Positions 35,543 through 45,407 of a DNA stretch of 64,000 nt are shown here, one piece after another. Source of the DNA: Mogibacterium diversum_A (GTDB taxonomy: Bacteria > Bacillota > Clostridia > Peptostreptococcales > Anaerovoracaceae); assembly GCF_938028775.1 (NCBI RefSeq), contig NZ_CALIZG010000023.1, positions 62,001-126,000 on the forward strand, read 5' to 3'. The translations under genes and the position numbers were made by a program. The notes under the pieces were generated by a model that had not been told where the DNA came from, made no database searches, and saw nothing but the letters and a program-made list of their open reading frames with translations. Position 1 is the first letter of the stretch; every line of letters starts with the position of its first letter.

Positions 35543-36619
35543 TTATAGCTCTCCTTCCAGAACTCTCTGCAGATGCCCTGCCATATCATCTATAAAATCC
35601 TTGCATCCACATAGATCCTTCAGTTCCTCGTGTTCAACATCGTAAACGGCAACCTTCTTGGTTTTAGGATTCCAGACTACGTATATATCGCTATAATCTC
35701 CAGTTGACCTAGATATCCTAAGCACTTTTCGCCTGCCGAGCTTCATAGGAACCGTTTCGGTAAGCTCAAAAAAGTCGATGTAACCGAAATCACAATTTGG
35801 AAGTTCAAAGTGCAGATTATCACTTTGCAGCAAATCAATCATCGCCTTAGGAAGCTTGTACGCTTTCAGTTCGTCCAGCTTGTTGTGAAGACTATGAAAC
35901 TCAGTTGGTTCCAGCCCCTTAAAATACTCCGCCATCTCGTCATCACCCTTCTCAAGCGCGATGCTGTACGGTCTCATGCCATCTTTCTCTGTAATAGTCA
36001 CATCCGCACCGTGTTCCACGAGGTATTTGCACATCTCAAGGTCAACGTATCTCGCTGCTACACAGAGTGGTGTCGGATTAAACGGATAAATAGAATCAGC
36101 CTCGTTATAGTTTATATCGACGCCTTTTTTTATAAAGAAATCAACAACATCGTAATTTCTCTTATCGAGGCAATTTCTAAAAGCTGCTCCGCCATGCTTC
36201 TTAACTGTATGACCGAGTTCATCGATCAGAGCTAGGTTATCTAGCCTCTCTCCAAAGATAGCTTGTTCAAATGCTTCAGTCTCTACCGAGTTAACAGAAT
36301 TGACATCGGCGCCTTTAGAAACCAGATATCTTATGGTTTCCTCATTAGAGTATCTAACTGCAGTAAGAAAGCTTGGATTATCTTCATCGTTTAGATTTGC
36401 TCCGTGTTCAGCTAACCACTCGATAGATTTGGATTTATTCATCATAAGAGCTAGGTTAAGTGGCAAAAGCCTCGTGTACTTGCTAAGCACTATCTCTTCA
36501 TTGATATCCCATCCTTTAGATAGCTGCTCTTCTAAGGCATTTACATCACCATTTACTATGTCACTTGCAATCTGCGGTATGGATTCGAATTTCCCGATGT
36601 CTTTAATCTCTATCATCAT
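35543..36619 (-). CDS. Ankyrin-repeat protein with SMI1-like C-terminus
   Basis: A 358-residue protein. About residues 20-235 hold five to six ankyrin repeats (AEHGANLNDEDN, LVSKGADVNSVNS, IKKGVDINYNE, LVEHGADVTITEKDG). The last 110 residues (about 250-358) have a globular part with YIDFFELTETVPMKLG and an acidic tail that may be a second SUKH-like domain; this is uncertain. No signal peptide. Two adjacent ATGs follow AGGAG. Translational coupling with the SMI1 gene suggests the proteins act together, perhaps as immunity or inhibitor factors. Confidence 0.8.
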   Translation of the reverse strand: MMIEIKDIGKFESIPQIASDIVNGDVNALEEQLSKGWDINEEIVLSKYTRLLPLNLALMMNKSKSIEWLAEHGANLNDEDNPSFLTAVRYSNEETIRYLVSKGADVNSVNSVETEAFEQAIFGERLDNLALIDELGHTVKKHGGAAFRNCLDKRNYDVVDFFIKKGVDINYNEADSIYPFNPTPLCVAARYVDLEMCKYLVEHGADVTITEKDGMRPYSIALEKGDDEMAEYFKGLEPTEFHSLHNKLDELKAYKLPKAMIDLLQSDNLHFELPNCDFGYIDFFELTETVPMKLGRRKVLRISRSTGDYSDIYVVWNPKTKKVAVYDVEHEELKDLCGCKDFIDDMAGHLQRVLEGEL

Positions 36620-36717
36620 ATGCTCCTACATCTTGCCTTTTAGTATCGATTTTCTTGCAATTACTACTTATAGTAACCTAGATAAATAAATTATACATAA
36701 CAACGCTCCAAAACAAA

Positions 36718-36767
36718 ACGAGAAAGCCAAGATTTTTCAATTCCTGAACAAATCTCGATTTTCTCGT
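36718..36767 (-). terminator. Terminator after the second surface-protein gene
   Basis: An imperfect stem (ACGAGAAA and AGATTT pairing with AAATCT and TTCTCGT, 36718-36767), followed on the minus strand by TTTTGTTTT. Confidence 0.6.
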
Positions 36768-36846
36768 CTAGCATATTTATAACTTATTACTTTAGGCTTT
36801 CTTAAATTTTTATAATCGCATATCGCTATACGGACAGCTACCTTAA

Positions 36847-38310
36847 CTAGTTAGCCTTGCGCTTTGAAACGACTGCCAATATTGCCGAAGCCACTCCGAG
36901 CACTAGCAAGTATCCACCGATATCGTTGCTATCACCAGTCTTTGGTCCAGCCCTATGGACCTTATGCTTACTTACGGTATTAGCTGCAGGAGCACTGTTT
37001 CTGCTAGAGTTTCCTGAAGCAGGTGTAACAGTAGTAGAAGAAGTGTTATCTGCTTTAAATATCCACTGCCCATATACTACAGTGTTCTGAGTTACATTTA
37101 CCGTAGTGGCCTTTGTAGTGCTTATATTGTTTCTGTCTGTCGACCATCCGGAAAATTTCCATTTGCCGTTAACGCCATTCTTCTGTCCAGAAATGCTATT
37201 TGGTGCAGCCGCAAGTGTAACTGTCTCGCCGTACCCTACACCAGTTACAGTGCTTGGAGCCGTGTATCCACTTGGGGTGTCTCCAATAACATTGTACTCA
37301 ACGCTATATGCATTAACATTAATTAACATTGGAATCGTGATATTTAATTTTGAAACGCCTTCTGTAAAATTAATATCGAATAGCTGATCTATTCCCTCTG
37401 CCGTAGGTGTCCCGGTTATATTAACATCTGTCTTCTCAGCCGTAGCATCGTAGTTTGCAGCGCTTGCTGTAAGTCCACTTGGAAGTGCACCAACGATACT
37501 AACTGTGTCATAGTGCATCTTGGCAGTTACTCTTGCACTGTATGAGTTTGGATAATACGTGTATGAAAAATCAGGGAACGAAAGAAGTTCAGCATAAGCC
37601 TTTCCCTTTACAGCGTCTGTTAGGCGATTGCTCTTCAGCTTTACTCCAACTACGGATGAAGTCTGACCATATAAGCTCGATGAACTAGCGGTGTGGCCGA
37701 AATATGTATCTGCTATATAAGTCTTACCACTACCTCTATTGACAGCCGTGCTATCAGTAAACGAACTGTTCGAAACATTAGATACTCCATAGGTAGTGAG
37801 GCCATTGTTGAACTTTACATTATCAAAAGTGATATTTGCTCCAGCTTCTACCTCAACAGGTCCGTTAAATGTCTGATTTGAAACAGTTTCTGTTCCGCTG
37901 TATATAGTCTTAGTAAGTTTTTTATCATAGAGCTTTGCGATAATTGCAGGATTCATAACTGCATTTTGACCCGTGTATAGAACTGCTCCATTGGCCTTGA
38001 ACGTGTATACATATCCACCGGACTGATAAACTCTGGATACCTCTACTGGGTAATAGTTAGAACCATCAGCCGAATACCATATCGGTGTAAGCGTTGTGCC
38101 ATTAGTTCCTAGAACCTTCTCATATACTGCACTCCACTTATTTCCGTCAGTATACCCATATGCACTGCTTCCAGACTTTATAGACACATCGTAAGACTTG
38201 TACACATCCTGTGTTCTGCTTGCTGCTGAAACTATGTTGATGCTTCCAAGAACCATGCTGAGCACAAGAATTGCTACGAACAATATACTTCTCTTCTTGA
38301 CATACTCCAT
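36847..38310 (-). CDS. Secreted surface protein with bacterial-repeat domain and GPKTG-type sorting signal
   Basis: A 487-residue protein. Signal peptide about 1-30 (cleavage after VSAA). Residues 35-330 form an all-beta, Ser/Thr/Tyr-rich ectodomain I do not recognise. At about 335-415 is an InlB-B-like repeat (YSVEYNVIGDTPSGY, KWKFSGWSTD, NTVVYGQWIF). A Ser/Thr/Asn linker leads to HRAGPKTGDSND, a hydrophobic helix and SKRKAN. The same motif as in the protein at 33086 implies the same sortase. Only Tyr, Ser and Asn richness is remarkable in the ectodomain. Confidence 0.82.
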   Translation of the reverse strand: MEYVKKRSILFVAILVLSMVLGSINIVSAASRTQDVYKSYDVSIKSGSSAYGYTDGNKWSAVYEKVLGTNGTTLTPIWYSADGSNYYPVEVSRVYQSGGYVYTFKANGAVLYTGQNAVMNPAIIAKLYDKKLTKTIYSGTETVSNQTFNGPVEVEAGANITFDNVKFNNGLTTYGVSNVSNSSFTDSTAVNRGSGKTYIADTYFGHTASSSSLYGQTSSVVGVKLKSNRLTDAVKGKAYAELLSFPDFSYTYYPNSYSARVTAKMHYDTVSIVGALPSGLTASAANYDATAEKTDVNITGTPTAEGIDQLFDINFTEGVSKLNITIPMLINVNAYSVEYNVIGDTPSGYTAPSTVTGVGYGETVTLAAAPNSISGQKNGVNGKWKFSGWSTDRNNISTTKATTVNVTQNTVVYGQWIFKADNTSSTTVTPASGNSSRNSAPAANTVSKHKVHRAGPKTGDSNDIGGYLLVLGVASAILAVVSKRKAN

Positions 38311-38383
38311 ATATTTTTTCCTTTCCTACTATACGTAAGCTGCAGCTGAGAAATATTCCCATCTCCCCTTTGCTTGCTTAATA

Positions 38384-38428
38384 TAAAAACACACGCTGGT
38401 TAGTTCACTTTAACTAACTGACGTGTGT
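38384..38428 (-). terminator. Terminator after the Nim-like gene
   Basis: Stem ACACACG/CGTGTGT plus inner AGTTAGTT/AACTAAC pairing (38389-38428), followed on the minus strand by TTTTTATAT. Confidence 0.8.
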
Positions 38429-38510
38429 CATTTTATCATCATAATATTATCGGTTCAATAGTATTAATGGTATTTATTATCCATTAAATGGTTTTTTATG
38501 TATACAAGCT

Positions 38511-38987
38511 TTATTTCTCTTGCACTTCTTTACCAGTCATATGCTCAATCTCAATCTCGTACATCTGTACGGCATGACCAGTTGCTTTTATCTCGCGGTG
38601 CACGAGGTCCTCGCTTGGATAGTATTTTAGAGCGAAGTTTTTCAGCACTTCGAACATCTCTTCTCTATCTTCAATTGGATGGCACTTTCCGAACACAACC
38701 ACACTCTGTACAAACGGGGCCCACGCCTCTTCCTTGATCTGTTCATTTCCATATACGGTAAAGCATACCCTGTCACATCTCTCCATACACTCTACCTTGT
38801 ATCCTCCACGCAGGCTATGGAAGTAGATACGACCTTTGTGTTCATCGTACAGATAGTTAACTGGCACTGCATACGGATAATCATCGTCGCCATTCACTGC
38901 TAAGACTCCTCTTGGTGCTTCTTTTAGCAGCTTCTTTGCAGCCTCTTCTGAAATAGCTTTTTTCTCATTTCTAAGGTTTCTGAACAT
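38511..38987 (-). CDS. Pyridoxamine 5'-phosphate oxidase-family protein (NimA-like)
   Basis: A 158-residue flavin-binding split-barrel protein. The order RGVLAVNGDDDYPYAVPVNYLYD, IYFHSLRGGYKVE and VCFTVYGNEQIKE is typical of the Nim/YhhW-like branch, where a flavin binds between subunits. NimA proteins are associated with nitroimidazole resistance, but most chromosomal homologues have no proven role in it. Single-gene unit with its own terminator, close behind addA. Confidence 0.88.
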   Translation of the reverse strand: MFRNLRNEKKAISEEAAKKLLKEAPRGVLAVNGDDDYPYAVPVNYLYDEHKGRIYFHSLRGGYKVECMERCDRVCFTVYGNEQIKEEAWAPFVQSVVVFGKCHPIEDREEMFEVLKNFALKYYPSEDLVHREIKATGHAVQMYEIEIEHMTGKEVQEK

Positions 38988-39034
38988 TTTTTACCTCTCT
39001 TCTATGTAGAATTCTCTGCAGAATTCGCCCTTTG

Positions 39035-42000
39035 TTATAACATCGATATAGTAATTGATTTATCTAGCAGATACAGATATGCTTCCTTAACACTTAGTCC
39101 CGTACCTTCCTCGAGAGCACGCTTGTAGAGACTTATCTGCTCCCGATACTCTTCCTTTATGCGCTCAATGTCAGCTTCTCTATCCTTGTAGCTAAGTCTG
39201 TTACTCTTGTAGTCAACCAGAACCAGTCCATCTCCATCACTAAAGTAGCAATCGATGATACCCTGAACCAGTACACTTTTACCACTTCGTTCTACCCTTA
39301 ATGTAAAAGGTTTTTCCTTAGATAGCAAGCCCTCTCTAGCTGCTGCACAAGCCCGCACTCCTATTTCAGTCTCAAAGAACGCGTATATTTTGCGAAGATC
39401 AAGAGCTTTGAATACAGCCTCAGAAATGGCTCCATTGACACGAAGATTCTCAGCTCTTTCGGCTATATAAGACTTATCGCACTCACCAGCTTCGTTTACT
39501 GCCTTCTTGAAATCCACAAACTCCATAATTCTGTGATAAGCAGTTCCTATACTTGCTGCATCGGCGCTAGCTAGCCTCTCAATTCTTGTATTTCTATCTT
39601 CGATTTTGCCTCTGTAAACTGACTCCTCTATTGCTTCCTTGTTAAGCTCACTAACGGAGTATTTCGCCTTGGTATTAAGATCATCCTTATATGCATACTC
39701 ATAGTCGAGACGCCTCTTAACCTCTTCATATTCTTCACTTAGCTCGATATCCATCGGAATCTTATCAGTGGTCAAGAAATTATTTGCCCCTCGTGGAAGC
39801 GACGGCATCTTAACTTCATGCATATCAGTAGATGTATACTCGTTATAGTGCCCAGAGTCGCACAACTTTCCCATGATCTTAAAATAACTAGTTCTAGAAC
39901 GAATATCATCAAGCACAAACTCATCTGTCTTCTCACAGCCGATAAGATATAGCTTTTCCCGAGCACGTGTCATCGCAACGTACAAGACTCTAAGCTGCTC
40001 CTGATACTCATCCTCACGAATCTTGGCTGTTATCTTCTTCTGCATCAGCGTTCTACGCCAGTAATGCTCGTCTGGGTTGACGTACGCCAAGGCGATTCCA
40101 AGCTCGTTGTCGAATTGGAAGCCTTTGATGCCAGACGAATAATTGAGCTGATTTCCCATGCCCGCTACGATTACGAACGGAAACTCGAGTCCCTTACTCT
40201 TATGGATGGTCATTATCCTGACAACATCATCTTCCTCGCTGACCATTGATGGCTGTCCCATATCTACGTTCTTGGTCCTTAATACCTCAAGATAGCTTAT
40301 GTAGCTGCTGAGTGAGGCGATACTAGACATCCTAAAGGCTCCAGCCCTCTCTACTAACGCCCTTAGGTTTGCCTGTCTCTGTCTGCCGCCATACATAGCA
40401 CCTGCGTACATGTAATAATTGGAATCTTCTAGTAGATACCAAATGTAATCATCGAGCTGCATCATCTTGCTGTGCGCACGCCATTTCTCGATGGTCGTGA
40501 GCGCCTCATTTACACGAGACTTTAAACCATCGTCACTGCCATTTGCACTGTATAAAAGCAATGCATCGCAGTATGATTGACTTTTGTACTGCACCTTCCC
40601 TTCTCTATCCTTCGCTTCCGATATCTGCATCTCCCTTGCAAAGGCTCTTATCTCAGCAAGCTGCTCTGGAGTAAACCCGAACACCTCTGACCTGAGCACG
40701 GATATGAGCGGTATATCCTGATGCATGTTATCAACAATTTTAAGGATCGCCATAGCAACAGCTACTTCAACCGTATCAAAATAGCCACCATCATCAGAGA
40801 TATGGGACGAGATGCTCTTGCTCATCAGCGACTTATAATACATGTCTGATTTATTCTTAGTAGAACGAAGCAATATGGATATATCTCTAGGAGTTGCTTT
40901 TCTAACCTTTCCGCTCTTGCCATCGTAGAATTCCGTACCGATGATACCGCTGACAATATCCGCAACATGAATCGCTTCAATCTCAGCTTTGGAGAGGGAC
41001 TTAATTTCTTCTTCAGACTCATCTCGTTCACCAGATGAAGGTCCTTCTATATCAACGATCTGAGAGCCTCGAGGTTTATAACTTGTATCTGAGCTTTCCC
41101 CTTCGCTTGAATCATCCATTTCAGTTAGAAGCAGGTGCACCTCTGGCTTAAGGTTATATTCAGGATGCCCCGTAAGTCCTTGATATAGCTTCTCATCATC
41201 GTCATAGCCATCCATCAAATCTTGAAATACATAGTTGATGTAGTCAATCGTAGCTCCGTTACTGCGGAAGTTCTTGTTGAGATTTATCTGAATCGCATGC
41301 TCATTGTTCTCGTCTTTATATGCCCTAGATGTCTCCTCAAATATATGAGGCTCAGCCTGTCTGAACTTGTAGATGCTCTGTTTGACGTCACCTACCTTAA
41401 ACACATTATCTTCGCGTGCCACGCTGCCGATTAGATACTCCTGAAGGGTATTCACATCCTGATATTCATCAACGAATACAAATTCGAACCGTTCACGGAG
41501 CACCTTCCTTGCCTCTTCATTTTTGAGAATACCTGCAGTTATATGCTCCATGTCACCGTAGTCAATAACACCTTGCTCCCGCTTCTTCGCACTATAAATG
41601 CTCTCAAATTCCTTGAGTAGGGCCAAATAATACATCGTATACTTGTGCGTTTCCGCCTGCTCCTCGAATAAAATCTTGAGCTCTGCAAAATTGTATTCCT
41701 TAAAGAAGTTCTGGAAGTTGTTCTTATATGTATCTCTGCGAGCCTTGCAATCAGCAGATACCGCCTTGTAAGCCTCTCTTTCACCTTTTCCACCGGTAAA
41801 TGTACCGAATATAGAATTTTGAAATACCTGAGAAACGACATCTTCAGCTCCTCTAGCAAGCTCTCCTCTGTCACAAACAGACTTAATAGCATCCGCCAGA
41901 GTTTGAAATACACCTATCTCAGAGTCAAGCTTAGCTGCCGTATTGGGTAAATTAAGTGTAATCAGATATTCCTGCAGCCCAAGTGATTCTCGAAGGGTCT

Positions 42001-42700
42001 CATCCACAATCCGCCTTGCCTCTTCCAAAAGCTCTCTATATAAATCGCTATCTCGGTAGTCACCGCTATCCGGTATACGAAGCTTCTCAGCCATGCGCTC
42101 AGACCATTCAAAATAATCTGGCATACTCCGAAGATCTGCGTATGCTTTGACGAGCTCCTGCATTAGCGCTTTATCATCTCGTTCCTTACTGTAGCGGTCT
42201 AAAAACTCACGAAATGAGCCCCCTTCTATAAAATTATCCTCTCCAAATCCTTGTTCAAACACCTCTTCGATAGCTTCCATCTTCATGATTTCAGCCTTGA
42301 GACTATCACATATCTTGAAGTTCGGCTCGAGATCAGTCAGATAGAAAAATTCCTTGATAACGCGGTTACAAAAGCTATGTACCGTCGATATGTATGACCT
42401 ATACATCTTACCTAGCTGCTGCCTGAGCTTCTCCGCTCTCTCTGGTTCAGAAGCCTTAGATGCCTTGATCTCCTTGTTAATCGCTTTGGTCAGTTTTAGC
42501 CTCATCTCAGATGCTGCAGCATTGGTAAATGTCACGACAAGCATGCGGTCAACATCCGCCCTGCCCTGAACTATGATATTGATGATGCGCTCAACGAGCA
42601 CTGCCGTCTTACCGGAACCAGCTGCGGCCGATACGAGAATGCTTTTGTCGATAGTATCGATTGCCCTCTGCTGATCAGGCGTAAATCTGACGTCTGCCAT
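39035..42700 (-). CDS. addA: ATP-dependent helicase/nuclease subunit A
   Basis: A 1221-residue UvrD-like helicase with C-terminal nuclease. Walker A SAAAGSGKTAVL (about 23-34), motif II FVDEYQDVN (about 410), motif III/IV VGDVKQSIYKFRQA, the late MTIHKSKGLEFPFV and VAMTRAREKLYL motifs, and a RecB-type nuclease at the end (GIIDCYFSDGDG then LVDYKSNR). AddAB repairs double-strand breaks from DNA ends. The AddB partner, normally next to addA, is not in the window: the upstream neighbour is gpmI on the other strand. Promoter at 42732-42759. Confidence 0.95.
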   Translation of the reverse strand: MADVRFTPDQQRAIDTIDKSILVSAAAGSGKTAVLVERIINIIVQGRADVDRMLVVTFTNAAASEMRLKLTKAINKEIKASKASEPERAEKLRQQLGKMYRSYISTVHSFCNRVIKEFFYLTDLEPNFKICDSLKAEIMKMEAIEEVFEQGFGEDNFIEGGSFREFLDRYSKERDDKALMQELVKAYADLRSMPDYFEWSERMAEKLRIPDSGDYRDSDLYRELLEEARRIVDETLRESLGLQEYLITLNLPNTAAKLDSEIGVFQTLADAIKSVCDRGELARGAEDVVSQVFQNSIFGTFTGGKGEREAYKAVSADCKARRDTYKNNFQNFFKEYNFAELKILFEEQAETHKYTMYYLALLKEFESIYSAKKREQGVIDYGDMEHITAGILKNEEARKVLRERFEFVFVDEYQDVNTLQEYLIGSVAREDNVFKVGDVKQSIYKFRQAEPHIFEETSRAYKDENNEHAIQINLNKNFRSNGATIDYINYVFQDLMDGYDDDEKLYQGLTGHPEYNLKPEVHLLLTEMDDSSEGESSDTSYKPRGSQIVDIEGPSSGERDESEEEIKSLSKAEIEAIHVADIVSGIIGTEFYDGKSGKVRKATPRDISILLRSTKNKSDMYYKSLMSKSISSHISDDGGYFDTVEVAVAMAILKIVDNMHQDIPLISVLRSEVFGFTPEQLAEIRAFAREMQISEAKDREGKVQYKSQSYCDALLLYSANGSDDGLKSRVNEALTTIEKWRAHSKMMQLDDYIWYLLEDSNYYMYAGAMYGGRQRQANLRALVERAGAFRMSSIASLSSYISYLEVLRTKNVDMGQPSMVSEEDDVVRIMTIHKSKGLEFPFVIVAGMGNQLNYSSGIKGFQFDNELGIALAYVNPDEHYWRRTLMQKKITAKIREDEYQEQLRVLYVAMTRAREKLYLIGCEKTDEFVLDDIRSRTSYFKIMGKLCDSGHYNEYTSTDMHEVKMPSLPRGANNFLTTDKIPMDIELSEEYEEVKRRLDYEYAYKDDLNTKAKYSVSELNKEAIEESVYRGKIEDRNTRIERLASADAASIGTAYHRIMEFVDFKKAVNEAGECDKSYIAERAENLRVNGAISEAVFKALDLRKIYAFFETEIGVRACAAAREGLLSKEKPFTLRVERSGKSVLVQGIIDCYFSDGDGLVLVDYKSNRLSYKDREADIERIKEEYREQISLYKRALEEGTGLSVKEAYLYLLDKSITISML

Positions 42701-42731
42701 CTTCCGTTCTCCTTAAAATAATGATGCTACT

Positions 42732-42759
42732 ATTATATGATGTTTATTATCTCGTGCAA
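42732..42759 (-). promoter_or_regulatory. Promoter of addA
   Basis: Minus strand: TTGCAC (42754-42759), 16-bp spacer, TATAAT (42732-42737), about 32 nt before the start codon. Confidence 0.6.
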
Positions 42760-42881
42760 ACCCCAAGTAATACTGTAAACACGGATTTTAATCACAATTA
42801 TAAACTATAAATCAATACTTCAGCTCCTAGAAATAAACACCGCTCTTGTGTATACTTGAATATATCTATAGGAGGATAGCA

Positions 42882-44399
42882 ATGATTAAAAATAGACCAA
42901 CAATGCTGATGATACTCGACGGCTACGGAATCCGCGAAGAATCGCACGGCAACGCAATTGCTGCCGCTAAAAAACCTCATCTCGATGCGCTTTTCACAAA
43001 ATACCCGTTCATCACCCTGGAGGCGAGCGGTGAATTCGTCGGTCTTCCTGATGGGCAGATCGGCAACTCAGAAGTTGGGCACACTAATATAGGTGCAGGA
43101 AACGTTGTGCTACAGGATCTTCCTCGCATCAATAGGTCGATTAGCACAGGCGAATTTTATAACAACAAGGTGCTGCTTGAAGCCATGGAAAATGCATCTT
43201 CAGGTCACACCCTTCACATAATGGGACTATGCTCAGATGGTGGCGTACACAGTAAGCTCGAACACCTCTACGCAGTTCTCGAGCTCGCAAAGCGTTCAGG
43301 TATCAAGGATGTAGTGGTTCACTGCTTCCTCGATGGCCGCGACGTACCGCCTCGCAGCGCTATGACCTACCTGAGTGCTCTCGAAGAGAAATTCTCTGAG
43401 CTTGGACTAGGCAGAATCGGAGTTATCTCTGGCCGTTTCTATGCTATGGATAGGGACAAGCGCTGGGAGAGACTAGAGCTTGCGTACGACGCACTTACAC
43501 TTTCTGAAGGCGTCAGAGCAGCTTCTCCTGCTGAAGCGATTCAGATATCGTATGACAAGGACGAGTCTGACGAATTCGTACTCCCAACAATCGTAGATGA
43601 TACACCTATCAAAGACGGTGACTCGGTCATCTTCATCAACTATAGACCTGACCGTGCACGCGAGATAACTCGTGCTATCGTGGATCCTGATTTTGATGGA
43701 TTTGCAAGGAAGAAAATTCTATCGAATCTCGTGTACGTGTGCATGGCTGAGTACGATGCGTCTATGCCTAATGTAAAAGTCGCGTTTCCACCAGAAGTCG
43801 TTGAACCGACTCTCGGAGGTGTGGTATCTGACGCTGGACTAACTCAGCTCCGCATAGCCGAGACTGAGAAGTACGCACATGTGACATTTTTCTTTAACGG
43901 TGGTGTCGAAGCTCCAGTTAAAGGAGAGGACCGCATCTTGATTCCATCTCCGAAGGTGGCTACTTACGATCTTCAGCCAGAGATGAGCGCTCCACTATTG
44001 ACTGAAAATGTACTAGAAGCAATAGACTCGGATAAGTACGACCTCATCATACTGAACTTCGCAAACCCCGACATGGTAGGCCATACAGGTGTTTTCGATG
44101 CAGCGGTTAGCGCTATAGAGACGCTCGATGGACTGGTACAGCAGATTGTGGACAGAGTTCTGGCAAAGGATGGTCAGATTCTACTCACAGCCGATCACGG
44201 CAATGCCGACTACATGCTGGATGATAAGGATAATGTTGTGACTAAGCACTCGCTATCACCAGTTCCGCTGTGCCATATCGCAAACGAGCCAAGAGCCTTC
44301 AAAGTACCCCATGGCAAGCTGGCAGATATATCGCCAACGCTTCTGACACTCATGGGACTCGAGGTCCCAGAGGGTATGCACGGCGAAGTGCTAGTCTAG
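42882..44399 (+). CDS. gpmI: 2,3-bisphosphoglycerate-independent phosphoglycerate mutase
   Basis: A 505-residue Mn-dependent enzyme interconverting 3- and 2-phosphoglycerate. Metal and catalytic residues are visible: D13 in MILDGYG, the phospho-acceptor S63 in GNSEVGHTNIGAG, the HCFLDGRDVPP segment, YRPDRAREI, and the metal-binding NFANPDMVGHTG and TADHGNADYM. I placed the start at 42882 because AGGAGG lies 6 nt upstream; a longer frame adds 12 residues without a ribosome site. A TGTGTATACT extended -10 lies about 25 nt upstream. A single-gene unit. Confidence 0.96.
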   Translation: MIKNRPTMLMILDGYGIREESHGNAIAAAKKPHLDALFTKYPFITLEASGEFVGLPDGQIGNSEVGHTNIGAGNVVLQDLPRINRSISTGEFYNNKVLLEAMENASSGHTLHIMGLCSDGGVHSKLEHLYAVLELAKRSGIKDVVVHCFLDGRDVPPRSAMTYLSALEEKFSELGLGRIGVISGRFYAMDRDKRWERLELAYDALTLSEGVRAASPAEAIQISYDKDESDEFVLPTIVDDTPIKDGDSVIFINYRPDRAREITRAIVDPDFDGFARKKILSNLVYVCMAEYDASMPNVKVAFPPEVVEPTLGGVVSDAGLTQLRIAETEKYAHVTFFFNGGVEAPVKGEDRILIPSPKVATYDLQPEMSAPLLTENVLEAIDSDKYDLIILNFANPDMVGHTGVFDAAVSAIETLDGLVQQIVDRVLAKDGQILLTADHGNADYMLDDKDNVVTKHSLSPVPLCHIANEPRAFKVPHGKLADISPTLLTLMGLEVPEGMHGEVLV

Positions 44400-44460
44400 A
44401 TGACCTTGCTAACAGCGCCCTCATACCTACTGTCGGAATAGTAACTACAAACGAACAAAA

Positions 44461-44498
44461 ACACACAGCTTCCGAAATAGTTGGGCTGTGTGCTTTTT
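44461..44498 (+). terminator. Terminator after gpmI
   Basis: Stem CACACAGC/GCTGTGTG (44462-44469 with 44485-44492) followed by CTTTTTT. Confidence 0.85.
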
Positions 44499-44525
44499 TA
44501 TATTTCTATTAGTATAACGCTTTGA

Positions 44526-45080
44526 CTACAGGTCCTTCTTAAGCTTTCGGAACTTCCTCAGGCAGTGTGAAATCAGGCAGATATCGGCAGCTAGAATAGC
44601 TATGAGCACGATGTTTATCCCTCCTCTCGCAGAGCTGTACCACACATCAGCCTCTTCTAGCATACTTCTTATATTTAGAAAAATTACCGGAATTAGTGCG
44701 GCAATTATAGGTATCAGCCTGGTATGTACGATTCTGTCTATCATATTCAGCCTTGACTCATCGTCGGAAAATATCTCATTCTCTCCTTCCACAGCGCTTT
44801 CAACTACAGGCTTTCTGAAATAGCTCCAGTTCATACATCCACCGATATATTCCCAGCCGTAATCCTCATACATCTGGAGGTAATCATCGGTAATCTTGGT
44901 CTGGTTGAACTCTAATCTGTACGAAACCTCTTCAGCCCCACACTCTTCGAATGTGAAAAAGCATGGCGCTTTAACCTTTACCAGCTTCAAACCGTTCTTA
45001 TGCTGCTTCTCGAGCCAAGTCTGCTCTTCGTTGTAATCTGCTATTGTAAAAAATCTAATCTTTGTCTGTCTCTTACCCAT
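44526..45080 (-). CDS. DUF2812 membrane protein
   Basis: A 184-residue protein. The N-terminal half is a DUF2812 domain (FFTIADYNEEQTWLEKQHKNG, then the W-E-Y-I-G-G-C-M-N-W motif). Two membrane helices follow at about residues 120-140 and 150-172. DUF2812 genes typically follow PadR regulators, as here; their function is unknown. I put the start at the ATG at 45080, 9 nt after GGAG; it overlaps the padR end by 8 nt. Confidence 0.85.
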   Translation of the reverse strand: MGKRQTKIRFFTIADYNEEQTWLEKQHKNGLKLVKVKAPCFFTFEECGAEEVSYRLEFNQTKITDDYLQMYEDYGWEYIGGCMNWSYFRKPVVESAVEGENEIFSDDESRLNMIDRIVHTRLIPIIAALIPVIFLNIRSMLEEADVWYSSARGGINIVLIAILAADICLISHCLRKFRKLKKDL

Positions 45081-45396
45081 TGTACTCATCTCCAATACTG
45101 TTGATATATATGCGTTTGATACGATTCATCTCGATAGTGAGAATCTCACGTCCAAGTTCTGTAATCTCATAAATCTTACGCTTCTCAGCCTCACTAACGA
45201 AGTTAATCAGTCCATCTTTCTCCATCTTGGAAAGTGTTCCGTACATCGTCCCAGGGCTTATGCTGACTTCTCCTTTCGTCATCTCTTTTACCTCTTGCCC
45301 GATGCCGTATCCGTGCTGAGGCTCTTGCAGGCAGAACAGTATATAAAAGGCTGTCTCCGACATTGGGACGTAGACCCTCTTTAATTTTGAATCCAT
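45073..45396 (-). CDS. PadR-family transcriptional regulator
   Basis: A 107-residue winged-helix repressor. ETAFYILFCLQEPQHGYGI and SPGTMYGTLSKMEKDGLI are the PadR signatures, and the short C-terminus fits the PadR-s2 subfamily. Such regulators repress their own operon and are relieved by ligands or stress. It is coupled to the DUF2812 gene, and its promoter is covered by overlapping palindromes (45408-45466). Confidence 0.92.
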   Translation of the reverse strand: MDSKLKRVYVPMSETAFYILFCLQEPQHGYGIGQEVKEMTKGEVSISPGTMYGTLSKMEKDGLINFVSEAEKRKIYEITELGREILTIEMNRIKRIYINSIGDEYNG

Positions 45397-45407
45397 TTGC
45401 TCCTCCT

